From the NCBI RefSeq assembly GCF_038561965.1, contig NZ_CP139348.1, positions 4,749,887 to 4,813,886 of the forward strand: a DNA stretch of 64,000 nt, read 5' to 3'. The translations under genes were made by a program, and so were the position numbers. Positions 34,607-44,767 of the stretch are shown here, piece after piece (within the stretch, counting starts at the first letter, position 1; every line of letters begins with the position of its first letter). The stretch comes from Stutzerimonas stutzeri (GTDB taxonomy: Bacteria > Pseudomonadota > Gammaproteobacteria > Pseudomonadales > Pseudomonadaceae). A model generated the notes under the pieces. The model saw only the letters and a list, made by a program, of their open reading frames with translations, was not told the DNA's origin and did not search any database.

Positions 34607-37012
34607 ATGCCAGCGTCAAAGAACATCAGCGTCCTGTTCATCGAGGACAGCCCGCACGACGCGGAACTGGCCCAGCTGGCTCTGGAGCGCAGTGGCTACA
34701 CGTTGCATACCGAACTGGTCTACAGCCACGCCGGTGTCGTGGAAGCACTGCAGCGACGATCGTTCGATCTGATTCTGGCGGACTTCATCCTCCCCGGTTT
34801 CTCCGGTAGCGAGGCGTTGCAGGAAGCGCAGCGGCTAGCGCCGCAGACGCCCTTCATCTTCCTCTCCGGGGTATTCGGCGAGGAGCATGCGGTCAATATG
34901 ATGCGCTCTGGCGCCGTCGACTACGTGCTCAAGCAGAACCTCGGTTTCCTGCCCAAAGCGGTGGAACGGGCGCTCGCCGAAGTCAACGAACGTCGCCGCC
35001 GGCTGCAGGCCGAGCAGGCGCTGCGGGAAGTGGAAGTACGTGCGCGCCTGGCCATCGACGCGGCGCGGCTGGGCATGTGGGACTACGAGCCGCAGAGCGA
35101 AACGCTGATCTGGGACGCACGCTGTCGAGCGATGCTCGGCCTGGATACTCACACAGCGGTGGACATGCCCTTGTTCGAGCGGCTCTGCCACCCGGAGGAT
35201 CGCGGACAGGTACGCGAACAGATCGACCGCGCCATTTCAGGTGAAGACGCAGGCGAGTTCTGCACCACCTACCGCGTGCTGTTCGATGACGGCAGCCTGC
35301 GCTGGATGGAAACCCGCGGCCAGGCATTTTTCGAAGGCGGGCAATGCACGCGCTTCGTTGGCGTGGTGATGGATATCACTGAGCAACAGCTGGCGACCCA
35401 GACACTCAAGCAACTGAACGAAACCCTCGGCGAGCGCGTACAGGAACGAACTCGCGAGCGCGACCGCACGTGGGAGTTGTCACGCGATCTGCTGGCAGTG
35501 ACTCACCTGGACATGATGCCGGTGGCGCTCAACCCGATGTGGGAGCTCGCGTTCGACTTTCCGCTCGAACGTATGATGCAGCATTCACTGACCTGGCTGG
35601 TGCACCCGGACGATCTGCAAGCGACCCTGGATGAAAACGCTCGCGTAGCGCGCGGCAAGGTCACCAATCGCTTCGTCAATCGCCTGCGCCATCGCGACGG
35701 CAGCTATCGCTGGTTGTCCTGGACCGCGGTAGCAGACGCTGGCCGTATCTATTCGGCGGCGCGCGACATCACCAGCGAGATCGCCGCGGTCGACAAGTTG
35801 GCTGAAGCCAACCGTGAGCTGCGCGCGCAGATTCAGGAGCGCGAGCGTGTCGAAGCTACATTGCAGCAGTTGCAGCGCCTCGAAGCGGTCGGTCAGCTGA
35901 CTGCAGGCGTCGCTCATGACTTCAACAACCTGCTCACCGTCATCCTGACCAGCGCGAGCTTTCTGCAGAACGACCTGCAACAAGGCGCCCCCTTGGAACG
36001 CAGCTTGCGACGCCTGCAGTACATCCGCGAATCCGGCGAGCGCGGCGCCACACTGACCAGCCAGCTGCTCGCCTTTGCCCGCCGTCAGCAGTTGACACCC
36101 ACTGCGATCGACCTCAACGACACCCTGCTCAGCCTGCTCAGCCTGCTGAAGAGCACCCTCGGTGGCAGCGTCAGCATCGAAACCGACACCCAGGCCAATA
36201 TCTGGCACGCACTGGTCGACCCGACGCAGATCGAGATGATCATTCTCAACCTGGCGATCAATGCCCGCGACGCGATGGGCGACAGCGGTCGACTGACCCT
36301 GGGTACGCGCAATGTCGCGGTTACCGAACCGGCGCTGCGCGCCGAGGACCCGAGCCCAGGGGACTATGTCGTGCTGTCAGTGACCGATACCGGCACCGGC
36401 ATGAGCGAAGAGGTTCTAAGCAAGGCCTTCGAACCGTTCTTCACTACAAAGGAAGTCGGCAAGGGCTCGGGGCTGGGGCTGGCCCAGGTGTTCGGTTTTG
36501 CCAAGCAGTCCGGCGGTGGTGCACGCATCGAAAGCCGTCCCGGCGCCGGTACCACGGTCAAGGTGTTCCTACCCCGCACCGAGCCGCCAGAAACACTGGA
36601 GCCGAGCGCCGCGATAAGCGCCGACACCCATCAGGATAATGGTCAGCACCGTATTCTGTTGGTGGATGACGATCACAGCGTGCGCGAGGTGACGGCGCAG
36701 ATGCTGCAGAACCTTGGCTTCGCAGTCACCGAAGCGGAAAGCGGTGAGCATGCCTTGCAGCTACTCGGCACAGGCGTCGAGGTGGATCTGTTGCTGGCCG
36801 ACTTCGCCATGCCTGGAATGAATGGCGGCGAGCTGGCACGGGCGGTGCGGGTACGTTATCCCGAGCTGCCGGTGATATTCGTGACGGGCTATGCCGAGCT
36901 GTGCGAACTGGGCCTGGTCGGATACTCGATCATCCAGAAACCATTTCGTGAAGAGCAGTTGGCAAGCAAGATTCACCTCGCATTACGAGAAGGCAGCCTG
37001 GCCGATGGCTGA
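34607..37012 (+). CDS. Hybrid histidine kinase (REC-PAS-PAS-HisKA-HATPase-REC)
   Basis: Encodes 801 residues from ATG 34607. An N-terminal receiver (about 8-125) has acceptor Asp59 (LILADFILPG). Two PAS domains follow (about 145-265, WDYEPQSETLIWDARC; about 285-405, HRDGSYRWLSW). A coiled segment leads to HisKA with His437 in AGVAHDFNNLLTVI, an HATPase with GSGLGLAQVFGFAKQ, and a C-terminal receiver with Asp732 (LLLADFAMPG). No transmembrane segment, so soluble. The N-terminal receiver could be phosphorylated by BphP. No DNA-binding domain; the downstream effector is not encoded here. It starts 64 bp after the response regulator and overlaps bphO. Confidence 0.92.
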   Translation: MPASKNISVLFIEDSPHDAELAQLALERSGYTLHTELVYSHAGVVEALQRRSFDLILADFILPGFSGSEALQEAQRLAPQTPFIFLSGVFGEEHAVNMMRSGAVDYVLKQNLGFLPKAVERALAEVNERRRRLQAEQALREVEVRARLAIDAARLGMWDYEPQSETLIWDARCRAMLGLDTHTAVDMPLFERLCHPEDRGQVREQIDRAISGEDAGEFCTTYRVLFDDGSLRWMETRGQAFFEGGQCTRFVGVVMDITEQQLATQTLKQLNETLGERVQERTRERDRTWELSRDLLAVTHLDMMPVALNPMWELAFDFPLERMMQHSLTWLVHPDDLQATLDENARVARGKVTNRFVNRLRHRDGSYRWLSWTAVADAGRIYSAARDITSEIAAVDKLAEANRELRAQIQERERVEATLQQLQRLEAVGQLTAGVAHDFNNLLTVILTSASFLQNDLQQGAPLERSLRRLQYIRESGERGATLTSQLLAFARRQQLTPTAIDLNDTLLSLLSLLKSTLGGSVSIETDTQANIWHALVDPTQIEMIILNLAINARDAMGDSGRLTLGTRNVAVTEPALRAEDPSPGDYVVLSVTDTGTGMSEEVLSKAFEPFFTTKEVGKGSGLGLAQVFGFAKQSGGGARIESRPGAGTTVKVFLPRTEPPETLEPSAAISADTHQDNGQHRILLVDDDHSVREVTAQMLQNLGFAVTEAESGEHALQLLGTGVEVDLLLADFAMPGMNGGELARAVRVRYPELPVIFVTGYAELCELGLVGYSIIQKPFREEQLASKIHLALREGSLADG

Positions 37013-37559
37013 GCTACGGGCGCGCCTCAGACAGGCGACGGCAACGCTGCACGAGCAGGTCGATTCCGCCTTCTCCGGCTTCGCGCTGGATCAGCCGGAC
37101 GACTATCGCCGCTTTCTACGTGCTCACGCCCGCGTGCTGAACGCCACGGAACTCTCCTTGGAGCGGGCCGGTATCGCCGAATTGCTCGACGACTGGCCGA
37201 CACGTGCACGTCGTCATGCGTTGTTGGCCGATCTGGCTGAACTGGACTGCCCTTCCCCTCCGCCGCTGCAGGCGCCGCAGATAAGCGGCATCGCCAGCTG
37301 CTGGGGCGTCGCCTATGTGCTGGAAGGATCGCGGCTGGGCGGACGCGTACTCGCCCGCCGGATACGGCAGGCCGATCCGAGCGCACCGGTTCGTTACCTC
37401 GAGCATGGCGACGTCTCGAAGCTCTGGCCGAACTTTCTCACACGGCTGGAACAGGCGGCGCCCGGCTGTGCCTGGGAGCCGATGCTGGCTGCTGCCCAAG
37501 CGACCTTCGAGCTATTCGCCGACGCCGCGGTAGTGGAGCGAGGCTGCGAATACGGCTAA
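37005..37559 (+). CDS. bphO: Biliverdin-producing heme oxygenase (BphO-like)
   Basis: Encodes 184 residues from ATG 37005, overlapping the kinase stop by 8 bp. The N-terminal LRQATATLHEQVD carries the proximal heme ligand His16, and GIASCWGVAYVLEGSRLGGRVLARRI corresponds to the distal helix of bacterial heme oxygenases of the BphO/HmuO type. It opens heme to biliverdin, CO and iron, supplying the chromophore for BphP. Co-transcription with bphP is typical, but here bphO is last, after two other signalling genes. A terminator follows 5 bp past its stop. Confidence 0.92.
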   Translation: MAELRARLRQATATLHEQVDSAFSGFALDQPDDYRRFLRAHARVLNATELSLERAGIAELLDDWPTRARRHALLADLAELDCPSPPPLQAPQISGIASCWGVAYVLEGSRLGGRVLARRIRQADPSAPVRYLEHGDVSKLWPNFLTRLEQAAPGCAWEPMLAAAQATFELFADAAVVERGCEYG

Positions 37560-37563
37560 ATGT

Positions 37564-37585
37564 AAAAGGCCCCGAAGGGCCTTTT
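37564..37585 (+). terminator. Terminator of the bph operon
   Basis: AAAAGGCCC (37564-37572) and GGGCCTTTT (37577-37585) form a perfect 9-bp stem with a CGAA tetraloop, followed by AATTTTT. It ends the bph operon and, read from the other side, lies about 40 bp past glmS and could end that transcript too. Confidence 0.9.
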
Positions 37586-37595
37586 AATTTTTCGC

Positions 37596-37660
37596 GCGCG
37601 CTCTCTGCTGGCTAGAACCTGCGATCACTCCACCGTTACGGACTTGGCCAGGTTGCGTGG
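37596..37660. other. Predicted Tn7 attachment site (attTn7), empty
   Basis: The last codons of glmS, encoding NLAKSVTVE (to 37625), are the conserved TnsD-binding region of attTn7 in many bacteria. The insertion point normally lies about 25 bp past the stop, here near 37600. I see no Tn7-type end sequence, target duplication or tns genes, so the site looks unoccupied. The bph operon terminator sits immediately beyond. Confidence 0.55.
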
Positions 37661-39475
37661 CTGGTCGACGTCGGTACCGCGCAGGACGGCCACGTAATAC
37701 GACAGCAGCTGCAGTGGCAGCGTGTAGAGGATCGGGGCCAGTACATCGTGGATATGCGGCATGCTGACGATGAACGTGCCCTCGCCATCTTCGATGCCTG
37801 CCTCACGATCGGCAAAGACGATCAACTCGCCGCCACGGGCGCGCACTTCCTGCAGGTTGGACTTGAGCTTTTCCAGCAGCTCGTTGTTCGGCGCCACCGT
37901 GACCACCGGCATGTCCGCATCCACCAGCGCGAGCGGCCCGTGCTTAAGCTCACCAGCCGGATAAGCCTCGGCATGGATGTAGGAGATTTCCTTGAGTTTG
38001 AGCGCACCTTCCATCGCCACCGGGTACTGTGCACCGCGGCCAAGGAACAGGGTGTGGTGCTTTTCAGCGAAGTGTTCGGCGATCTTCTCCACCGTTGTAT
38101 CCATCGCCAGCGCCTCGCCCAGACGGGTCGGCAGGCGGCGCAGTTCATCCACCAGCTCCGCTTCCAGCACCGGGGACAAGGTGCCACGGACCTGCCCTAG
38201 CGACAGCGTCAGCAACAACAGACCGACAAGCTGGGTGGTAAATGCCTTGGTCGATGCCACACCGATTTCCGGGCCGGCCTGCGTCAGCAACGTCAGATCC
38301 GATTCACGCACCAGGGAGCTGATACCGACATTGCAGATCGCCAGGCTGGCCAGATAACGGCCCTCCTGCTCGGTGCGCGCCTTGGCATTGCGCAGCGCTG
38401 CGAGTGAATCTGCGGTTTCCCCAGACTGGGAGATGGTGACGAACAGGGTGTCGGGCTGCACCACGACCTTACGGTAGCGAAACTCACTGGCAACCTCGAC
38501 CTGGCACGGAATACCAGCCAGCTCTTCGAGCCAATACCGGGCCACCATGCCGGCGTGATAGCTGGTGCCACAGGCGACGATCTGCACATTGCGCACCTTG
38601 GCGAACAGCTCGGCGGCCTGCGGTCCGAACGCCTGCACCAGCACCTGATGGTCCCCGAGCCGGCCTTCCAGGGTGCGCTGCACCACCTTGGGTTGCTCGT
38701 GGATTTCCTTGAGCATGAAGTGGCGATACTCGCCCTTGTCCGCCGCTTCGGCACCTTCGTGGTACTGCACGGCCTCGCGCTGGACCGGCTGGCCGTCGAC
38801 GTCCCAGATCCGCACTTCATCGCGGTGGATCTCGGCGATGTCGCCTTCCTCCAGATACATGAAGCGGTCGGTAACCTGACGCAGCGCCAACTGATCCGAG
38901 GCGAGAAAGTTCTCACCCAGCCCGAGGCCGATCACCAGCGGGCTGCCACTGCGCGCGGCAAGCAGGCGGTCCGGCTGCCTGGCATTGATCACCGCCAGGC
39001 CATAGGCGCCGTGAAGCTCCTTGACCGCAGCCTTGAGCGCAGCGGTCAGGTCGCCGAGCGTTTCGAGCTTATGGTGCAGCAGATGCACGATGACTTCGGT
39101 ATCGGTATCGGACAGGAACACGTAGCCCATGCCCTTGAGCTGGGCGCGCAGCGCCTCGTGATTCTCGATGATACCGTTGTGCACCACGGCCAGATCGTCG
39201 CCGGAGAAGTGCGGATGGGCATTGCGCTCGCAGGGCGCACCGTGCGTCGCCCAGCGGGTGTGCGCGATACCCAGGCGCCCCACCAGCGGCGTCTGCTGCT
39301 GAGCCAATTCCAGTTCGGCGACCTTGCCGTTGCGGCGCAGGCGCTCCAGCGTCCCGCTGTCATTCAGCACGGCAACGCCGGCGCTGTCGTAGCCACGGTA
39401 TTCCAGGCGCTTCAGGCCTTCGAGAAGGATCGCGGTGATGTTGCGTTCGGCGACGGCGCCAACGATGCCACACAT
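37625..39475 (-). CDS. glmS: Glutamine-fructose-6-phosphate aminotransferase (isomerising)
   Basis: Encodes 616 residues. The N-terminal glutaminase uses Cys2 (MCGIVGA). The two SIS isomerase domains include CGTSYHAGMVARYWLE and VASTKAFTTQLVGLLLL, and the C-terminus ends NLAKSVTVE. It makes glucosamine-6-phosphate, the first step to UDP-GlcNAc for peptidoglycan and LPS. glmR starts 2 bp upstream of it on the same strand, with glmU behind, so the pathway genes are grouped. No glmS ribozyme is seen, as expected for Gram-negatives. Confidence 0.97.
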   Translation of the reverse strand: MCGIVGAVAERNITAILLEGLKRLEYRGYDSAGVAVLNDSGTLERLRRNGKVAELELAQQQTPLVGRLGIAHTRWATHGAPCERNAHPHFSGDDLAVVHNGIIENHEALRAQLKGMGYVFLSDTDTEVIVHLLHHKLETLGDLTAALKAAVKELHGAYGLAVINARQPDRLLAARSGSPLVIGLGLGENFLASDQLALRQVTDRFMYLEEGDIAEIHRDEVRIWDVDGQPVQREAVQYHEGAEAADKGEYRHFMLKEIHEQPKVVQRTLEGRLGDHQVLVQAFGPQAAELFAKVRNVQIVACGTSYHAGMVARYWLEELAGIPCQVEVASEFRYRKVVVQPDTLFVTISQSGETADSLAALRNAKARTEQEGRYLASLAICNVGISSLVRESDLTLLTQAGPEIGVASTKAFTTQLVGLLLLTLSLGQVRGTLSPVLEAELVDELRRLPTRLGEALAMDTTVEKIAEHFAEKHHTLFLGRGAQYPVAMEGALKLKEISYIHAEAYPAGELKHGPLALVDADMPVVTVAPNNELLEKLKSNLQEVRARGGELIVFADREAGIEDGEGTFIVSMPHIHDVLAPILYTLPLQLLSYYVAVLRGTDVDQPRNLAKSVTVE

Positions 39476-39477
39476 AC

Positions 39478-40260
39478 TCAGGTCTCCAGATTGGTTTCGA
39501 CGGCCACGCAGATCAATTTGACGCCACGGGCCTGGATGCTGGTGCGCGCCTCGTCGCTGAGGCGCTCATCGGTGATCAGGGTGTGTACGCTGCCCCAGGG
39601 CAGCTCGAGATTGGGGATGCGTCGACCGATCTTGTCGGCCTCGGCGAGCACGATGACTTCGCGTGCCACATCGGCCATCACTCGGGACAACCCTAGCAGT
39701 TCGTTGAAAGTGGTAGTGCCGCGCTCCAGGTCGATGCCATCGGCGCCGATGAACAGCTGGTCGAAGTCGTAGGAACGCAGCACTTGCTCGGCCACCTGGC
39801 CCTGGAACGACTCTGAATGCGGATCCCAGGTGCCCCCCGTCATCAGCAGTACGGGCTCATGCTCAAGTTCGCGCAGGGCGTTGACCACGTTCAGCGAATT
39901 GGTCATCACCACCAGGCCGTGCTTGTGGCCTAGCTGCGGAATCATCGCCGCAGTGGTAGTGCCGCTGTCGATGATGATTCGTGCGTGCTCTCGGATGCAG
40001 CCAACCGCGGCGCCGGCAATGGCTTGCTTGTACGGCGAGACGGGATGCACGCTGTCGCCGATCAGCTCTTGGGGCAGCGACACAGCACCGCCGTAGCGAC
40101 GCAGCAACAGGCCATTCTTCTCCAGCGCAGCAAGGTCCTTGCGGATCGTGACTTCCGAGGTCTCGAAACGCCGCGACAGCTCGTCCACACTGACTTCGCC
40201 ACGCTCGGTAAGCAGCGAAAGAATGGCGTGACGGCGTTGCGGAGTGTTGCGTTTCGACAT
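39478..40260 (-). CDS. glmR: DeoR/GlpR family transcriptional regulator GlmR
   Basis: Encodes 260 residues. The N-terminal winged helix-turn-helix (about 5-60) has RRHAILSLLTERGEVSVDELSRRFETSEVTIRKDLAALE. The DeoRC sensor domain (about 80-235) has IIDSGTTTAAMIPQL and LFIGADGIDLERGTTTFNE, the sugar-phosphate site. Its stop lies 2 bp before glmS, matching the P. aeruginosa glmR-glmS order. It presumably adjusts glmS expression to amino-sugar phosphates. Confidence 0.9.
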   Translation of the reverse strand: MSKRNTPQRRHAILSLLTERGEVSVDELSRRFETSEVTIRKDLAALEKNGLLLRRYGGAVSLPQELIGDSVHPVSPYKQAIAGAAVGCIREHARIIIDSGTTTAAMIPQLGHKHGLVVMTNSLNVVNALRELEHEPVLLMTGGTWDPHSESFQGQVAEQVLRSYDFDQLFIGADGIDLERGTTTFNELLGLSRVMADVAREVIVLAEADKIGRRIPNLELPWGSVHTLITDERLSDEARTSIQARGVKLICVAVETNLET

Positions 40261-40374
40261 TTGAATGTTTCGATTCGAAAGTTAATGCCGCGAATCAAAA
40301 CATAAGGATGGATAACTCGCAAGCTTGCGGTACGGCGAGCAAGCGTACAGGCCAACCGGTTCATCCGGCGGGTC

Positions 40375-40390
40375 GGTGGGCCGAGCCCAC
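40375..40390. repeat. Half copy of the REP-like palindrome upstream of glmR
   Basis: GGTGGGCCGAGCCCAC resembles the palindrome GGTGGGCTGAAGCCCACC seen after pgm, with changes in the loop. It lies in the 168-bp space between glmU and glmR on the minus strand. It stands alone, without an inverted partner. I see no gene in this space. Confidence 0.45.
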
Positions 40391-40428
40391 TCTGAACCCG
40401 CTTAGAACGGTTCCGCCTCAACGACAAA

Positions 40429-41790
40429 TTACGTTTTTTTCACCGGGCGCTGCCAACCTTCGATATTGCGCTGGCGCCCGCGGCCCAGCCCAAGAGTGTT
40501 CGCCGGTACGTCCTCGGTGATGGTCGAACCAGCGCCGGTTGTCGCGCCATCGCCTAGCGTCAATGGCGCCACCAGAGAGCTGTTGGAACCGATGAAAACG
40601 TCCTCGCCCATCACCGTCTTGAACTTGTTCGCGCCATCGTAGTTGCAGGTGATGGTGCCAGCGCCAATGTTGGTCCGTGCACCAATTTCGGCATCGCCCA
40701 GGTAACTGAGGTGACCGGCCTTGGCGCCCTCGCCCAGCGTCGCGTTCTTCAGCTCGACGAAGTTGCCCACATGCGCTTTGGCACCTAGGATGCTGCCGGG
40801 ACGCAGCCGTGCGAACGGACCGCAATCCGCGCCCTCACCGACTACCGCGCCCTCAAGATGGGAGTTGGCCTTGATGATCGCGCCGCGGCGCAAGGTACTG
40901 TCCTTGATCACGCAGTTCGGCCCGATCTGCACATTGTCTTCAATGACCACCGTGCCTTCGAGCACCACGTTCACGTCGATCAGCACATCCCGTCCTACAC
41001 TGACCTCACCACGTAGATCGAAGCGCGCCGGATCGCGCAGCGTTACACCCTGGGCCATCAAACGGCGTGCGGCGCGATGCTGGTAGTGCCGCTCGAGCTC
41101 GGCAAGCTGAATTCGGTCGTTGGCGCCCTGCACTTCCATGGCATCGCGCGGCTGCTCGGTGGCCACGCGCAAGCCATCGGCCACGGCCATGGCGATCACG
41201 TCGGTCAGGTAATACTCGCCCTGGACATTGCTGTTGGACAGGCGGCCCAACCATTCGCCGATGCGGCTGCCTGGCACAGCGAGAATGCCCGTGTTGCCTT
41301 CACGAATCGCCTTCTGCGCATCGCTGGCATCCTTGTGCTCGACGATGGCCTGCACCTCGCCGCGCTCGTCGCGAACGATCCGGCCATAGCCGGTTGGGTC
41401 ATCCAGCGCTACCGTCAGCAGCGCCAGCTGCTCGGGCGAAACCTTCTGCAGCAGGCGCTGCAATGTCTCGACTTCGATAAGCGGTACGTCGCCATAGAGG
41501 ATCAACACACGCTCGGCTGACAGGTGTGGCAGTGCCTGCGCCACGGCATGCCCGGTGCCCAGTTGCTCAGCTTGAACCACGTAATTGAGGTCATCGCCGC
41601 CCAGCCGTTGGCGCACCTGTTCGGCACCGTGACCAATGACCACCTGAATGCTCTTTGGCTGCAGCGCACGCGCGGTGTCGACGACATGCCCAAGCATGGA
41701 TTTGCCGGCTACCGGGTGCAGCACCTTAGGCAGCGCCGAACGCATACGTGTGCCCTGGCCGGCGGCGAGAATGACGATATCGAGAGACAT
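40429..41790 (-). CDS. glmU: Bifunctional UDP-GlcNAc pyrophosphorylase / GlcN-1-P acetyltransferase
   Basis: Encodes 453 residues. The N-terminal Rossmann-like uridyltransferase has LAAGQGTRMRSALPKVLHPVAG and YGDVPLI. The C-terminal left-handed beta-helix (about 250-450) has repeated hexapeptides (VLEGTVVIEDNVQIGPNCVI) and the acetyltransferase stretch PFARLRPGSILGAKAHVGNFVELK. It makes UDP-GlcNAc in two steps after GlmS and GlmM. It lies directly downstream of atpC, past the atp terminator. Confidence 0.97.
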   Translation of the reverse strand: MSLDIVILAAGQGTRMRSALPKVLHPVAGKSMLGHVVDTARALQPKSIQVVIGHGAEQVRQRLGGDDLNYVVQAEQLGTGHAVAQALPHLSAERVLILYGDVPLIEVETLQRLLQKVSPEQLALLTVALDDPTGYGRIVRDERGEVQAIVEHKDASDAQKAIREGNTGILAVPGSRIGEWLGRLSNSNVQGEYYLTDVIAMAVADGLRVATEQPRDAMEVQGANDRIQLAELERHYQHRAARRLMAQGVTLRDPARFDLRGEVSVGRDVLIDVNVVLEGTVVIEDNVQIGPNCVIKDSTLRRGAIIKANSHLEGAVVGEGADCGPFARLRPGSILGAKAHVGNFVELKNATLGEGAKAGHLSYLGDAEIGARTNIGAGTITCNYDGANKFKTVMGEDVFIGSNSSLVAPLTLGDGATTGAGSTITEDVPANTLGLGRGRQRNIEGWQRPVKKT

Positions 41791-41883
41791 GCAGCGATTC
41801 CTGAACGGTATCGGCCCGGCAGTTCACCCGCGCGTGTGTCCCGGGTGCGACTGGCATCGGTGCCGTCAAATGGCAGAAAAAGA

Positions 41884-41909
41884 AAAAGGGTAGCCAAGGC
41901 TACCCTTTT
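41884..41909 (-). terminator. Terminator of the ATP synthase operon
   Basis: AAAAGGGTAGCC (41884-41895) and GGCTACCCTTTT (41898-41909) form a near-perfect long stem with a minimal loop. On the minus strand it is followed by TTCTTTTTCT. It lies 29 bp past the atpC stop and about 95 bp before glmU. Confidence 0.9.
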
Positions 41910-41937
41910 ACTCGTGCGCGATGAAGCCGCTTGCCGA

Positions 41938-42366
41938 TCAGTGTCGGCCGTACTTCTTGCGCATCTGCTCGATGGTACGCAGCTGAGCTGCGGCCTCGGC
42001 CAGACGAGCGGCCGCGGAGCCGTAGTCGAAATCCGCGCCCTTCTCGTGCAGCGCCTTCTCGGCAGCTTTGACGGCGGCCTGAGCAGCAGCCTCGTCGATG
42101 TCCTTGGCGCGGGTAGCGGTATCGGCGAGAACCTTCACCATGTTCGGCTGAACTTCAATGAAGCCGCCGGAGATGTAGAAGATCTCCTCGTTGCCACCCT
42201 GCTTGATCACTCGCACCGGACCCGGCTTGAGATCAGTCAGCAAAGGAGCGTGGCCAGGCAGAATGCCCAGGTCACCCAAATGACCATGGGCGATGACCAT
42301 CTCTACCAGCCCCGAGAACAGCTCTTCTTCCGCACTGACGATGTCGCAGTGGACTGTCATAGCCAT
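41938..42366 (-). CDS. atpC: F1Fo ATP synthase subunit epsilon
   Basis: Encodes 142 residues. The N-terminal beta-sandwich begins MTVHCDIVSAEEELFSGLVEMVIAHG and has GDLGILPGHAPLLTDLKPGPV; the C-terminal helical hairpin (about 90-140) can inhibit ATP hydrolysis. It sits in the central stalk with gamma. Last gene of the atp operon, about 80 bp after atpD. ATG 42366 and 42360 are both possible starts. Confidence 0.96.
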   Translation of the reverse strand: MAMTVHCDIVSAEEELFSGLVEMVIAHGHLGDLGILPGHAPLLTDLKPGPVRVIKQGGNEEIFYISGGFIEVQPNMVKVLADTATRAKDIDEAAAQAAVKAAEKALHEKGADFDYGSAAARLAEAAAQLRTIEQMRKKYGRH

Positions 42367-42446
42367 ACTTATGCCTCGGTAATGAGCGCAGCTGGAAGCG
42401 GCTGCCGCCAGCTGAGCTTATTGGCGCCCGCAAGCGGGCGCGCCAG

Positions 42447-43823
<1,377 letters not shown>

Positions 43824-43853
43824 GTTTGGTTCCTCTGAATATTTGAACCGTTC

Positions 43854-44717
43854 TTAAACCGCGGCAGCGCCGCCGACGATTTCCGAAATTTCCTGCGTGA
43901 TCGCAGCCTGACGGGCCTTGTTATAGACCAGTTGCAGATCGCTGATCAGATCACCGGCGTTATCGGTTGCGTTCTTCATGGCGATCATTCGGGCGGCCTG
44001 TTCGGCGGCACCGTTCTCGACCACGGCCTGGTAGACCTGGGACTCGATATAGCGAACCAGCAACGCATCCAGCAACAGGCGGGCGTCGGGTTCGTACAAG
44101 TAATCCCATTTGCCTTTCGGCGCAGTCTGATCGTCACCCGCCGCCAACGGCAGCAGCTGCGCTACGGTCGGCTTTTGCGTCATGGTGTTGATGAACTTGT
44201 TCGACACCAGGTAGAGACGGTCCAGACGGCCCTGATCGAAGGCATCCAGCATGACCTTGACGCTGCCGATCAGATCATTGATCGATGGCTCTTCGCCAAG
44301 CCCGCTGACTGCTGCGACCACATTGCCGCCAAAGCTGCGGAAGAAGCTCGCGCCCTTAGTACCGATCACGCACAGGTCGGCTTCCACCTTGCTGTCGTGC
44401 CACTCCTTCATGTTCTTGATCAGCGCCTTGAACATGTTTGTGTTCAAGCCACCGCACAGGCCACGATCGGAAGAGACGACGATGTAACCGACGCGCTTGA
44501 CCGGACGCTCCACCATGAACGGATGACGGTATTCCGGGTTGGTATTGGCCAAATGGCCGATTACCTGCTGAATCCGCTCCGCATAGGGGCGGCTGGCAGC
44601 CATGCGCATCTGTGCCTTGCGCATCTTGCTGACCGCCACCTTTTCCATGGCGCTGGTGATCTTCTGCGTGCTTTTGATGCTCGCAATCTTGCTGCGAATC
44701 TCTTTTGCGCCTGCCAT
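43854..44717 (-). CDS. atpG: F1Fo ATP synthase subunit gamma
   Basis: Encodes 287 residues. The N-terminal helix AGAKEIRSKIASIKSTQKITSAMEKVA and the C-terminal helix MIAMKNATDNAGDLISDLQLVYNKARQAAITQE make the rotating coiled coil, and SSDRGLCGGLNTN marks the conserved middle. It couples c-ring rotation to the catalytic sites. It lies 50 bp after atpA. Confidence 0.97.
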   Translation of the reverse strand: MAGAKEIRSKIASIKSTQKITSAMEKVAVSKMRKAQMRMAASRPYAERIQQVIGHLANTNPEYRHPFMVERPVKRVGYIVVSSDRGLCGGLNTNMFKALIKNMKEWHDSKVEADLCVIGTKGASFFRSFGGNVVAAVSGLGEEPSINDLIGSVKVMLDAFDQGRLDRLYLVSNKFINTMTQKPTVAQLLPLAAGDDQTAPKGKWDYLYEPDARLLLDALLVRYIESQVYQAVVENGAAEQAARMIAMKNATDNAGDLISDLQLVYNKARQAAITQEISEIVGGAAAV

Positions 44718-44767
44718 TTGACACCTATCGGGTTAGCAAGCAGGAGCCTCGCGGCTCCCGCTGCGGC

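Noticed and set aside
37596..37660. A Tn7-type insertion after glmS
   Set aside because: The att region is recognisable but I see no terminal repeats, 5-bp duplication or tns genes in the following sequence.
37625..37660. glmS ribozyme or GlmZ/GlmY-type control elements
   Set aside because: The glmS ribozyme is a Gram-positive leader element upstream of glmS; here glmR abuts glmS with 2 bp, leaving no room.
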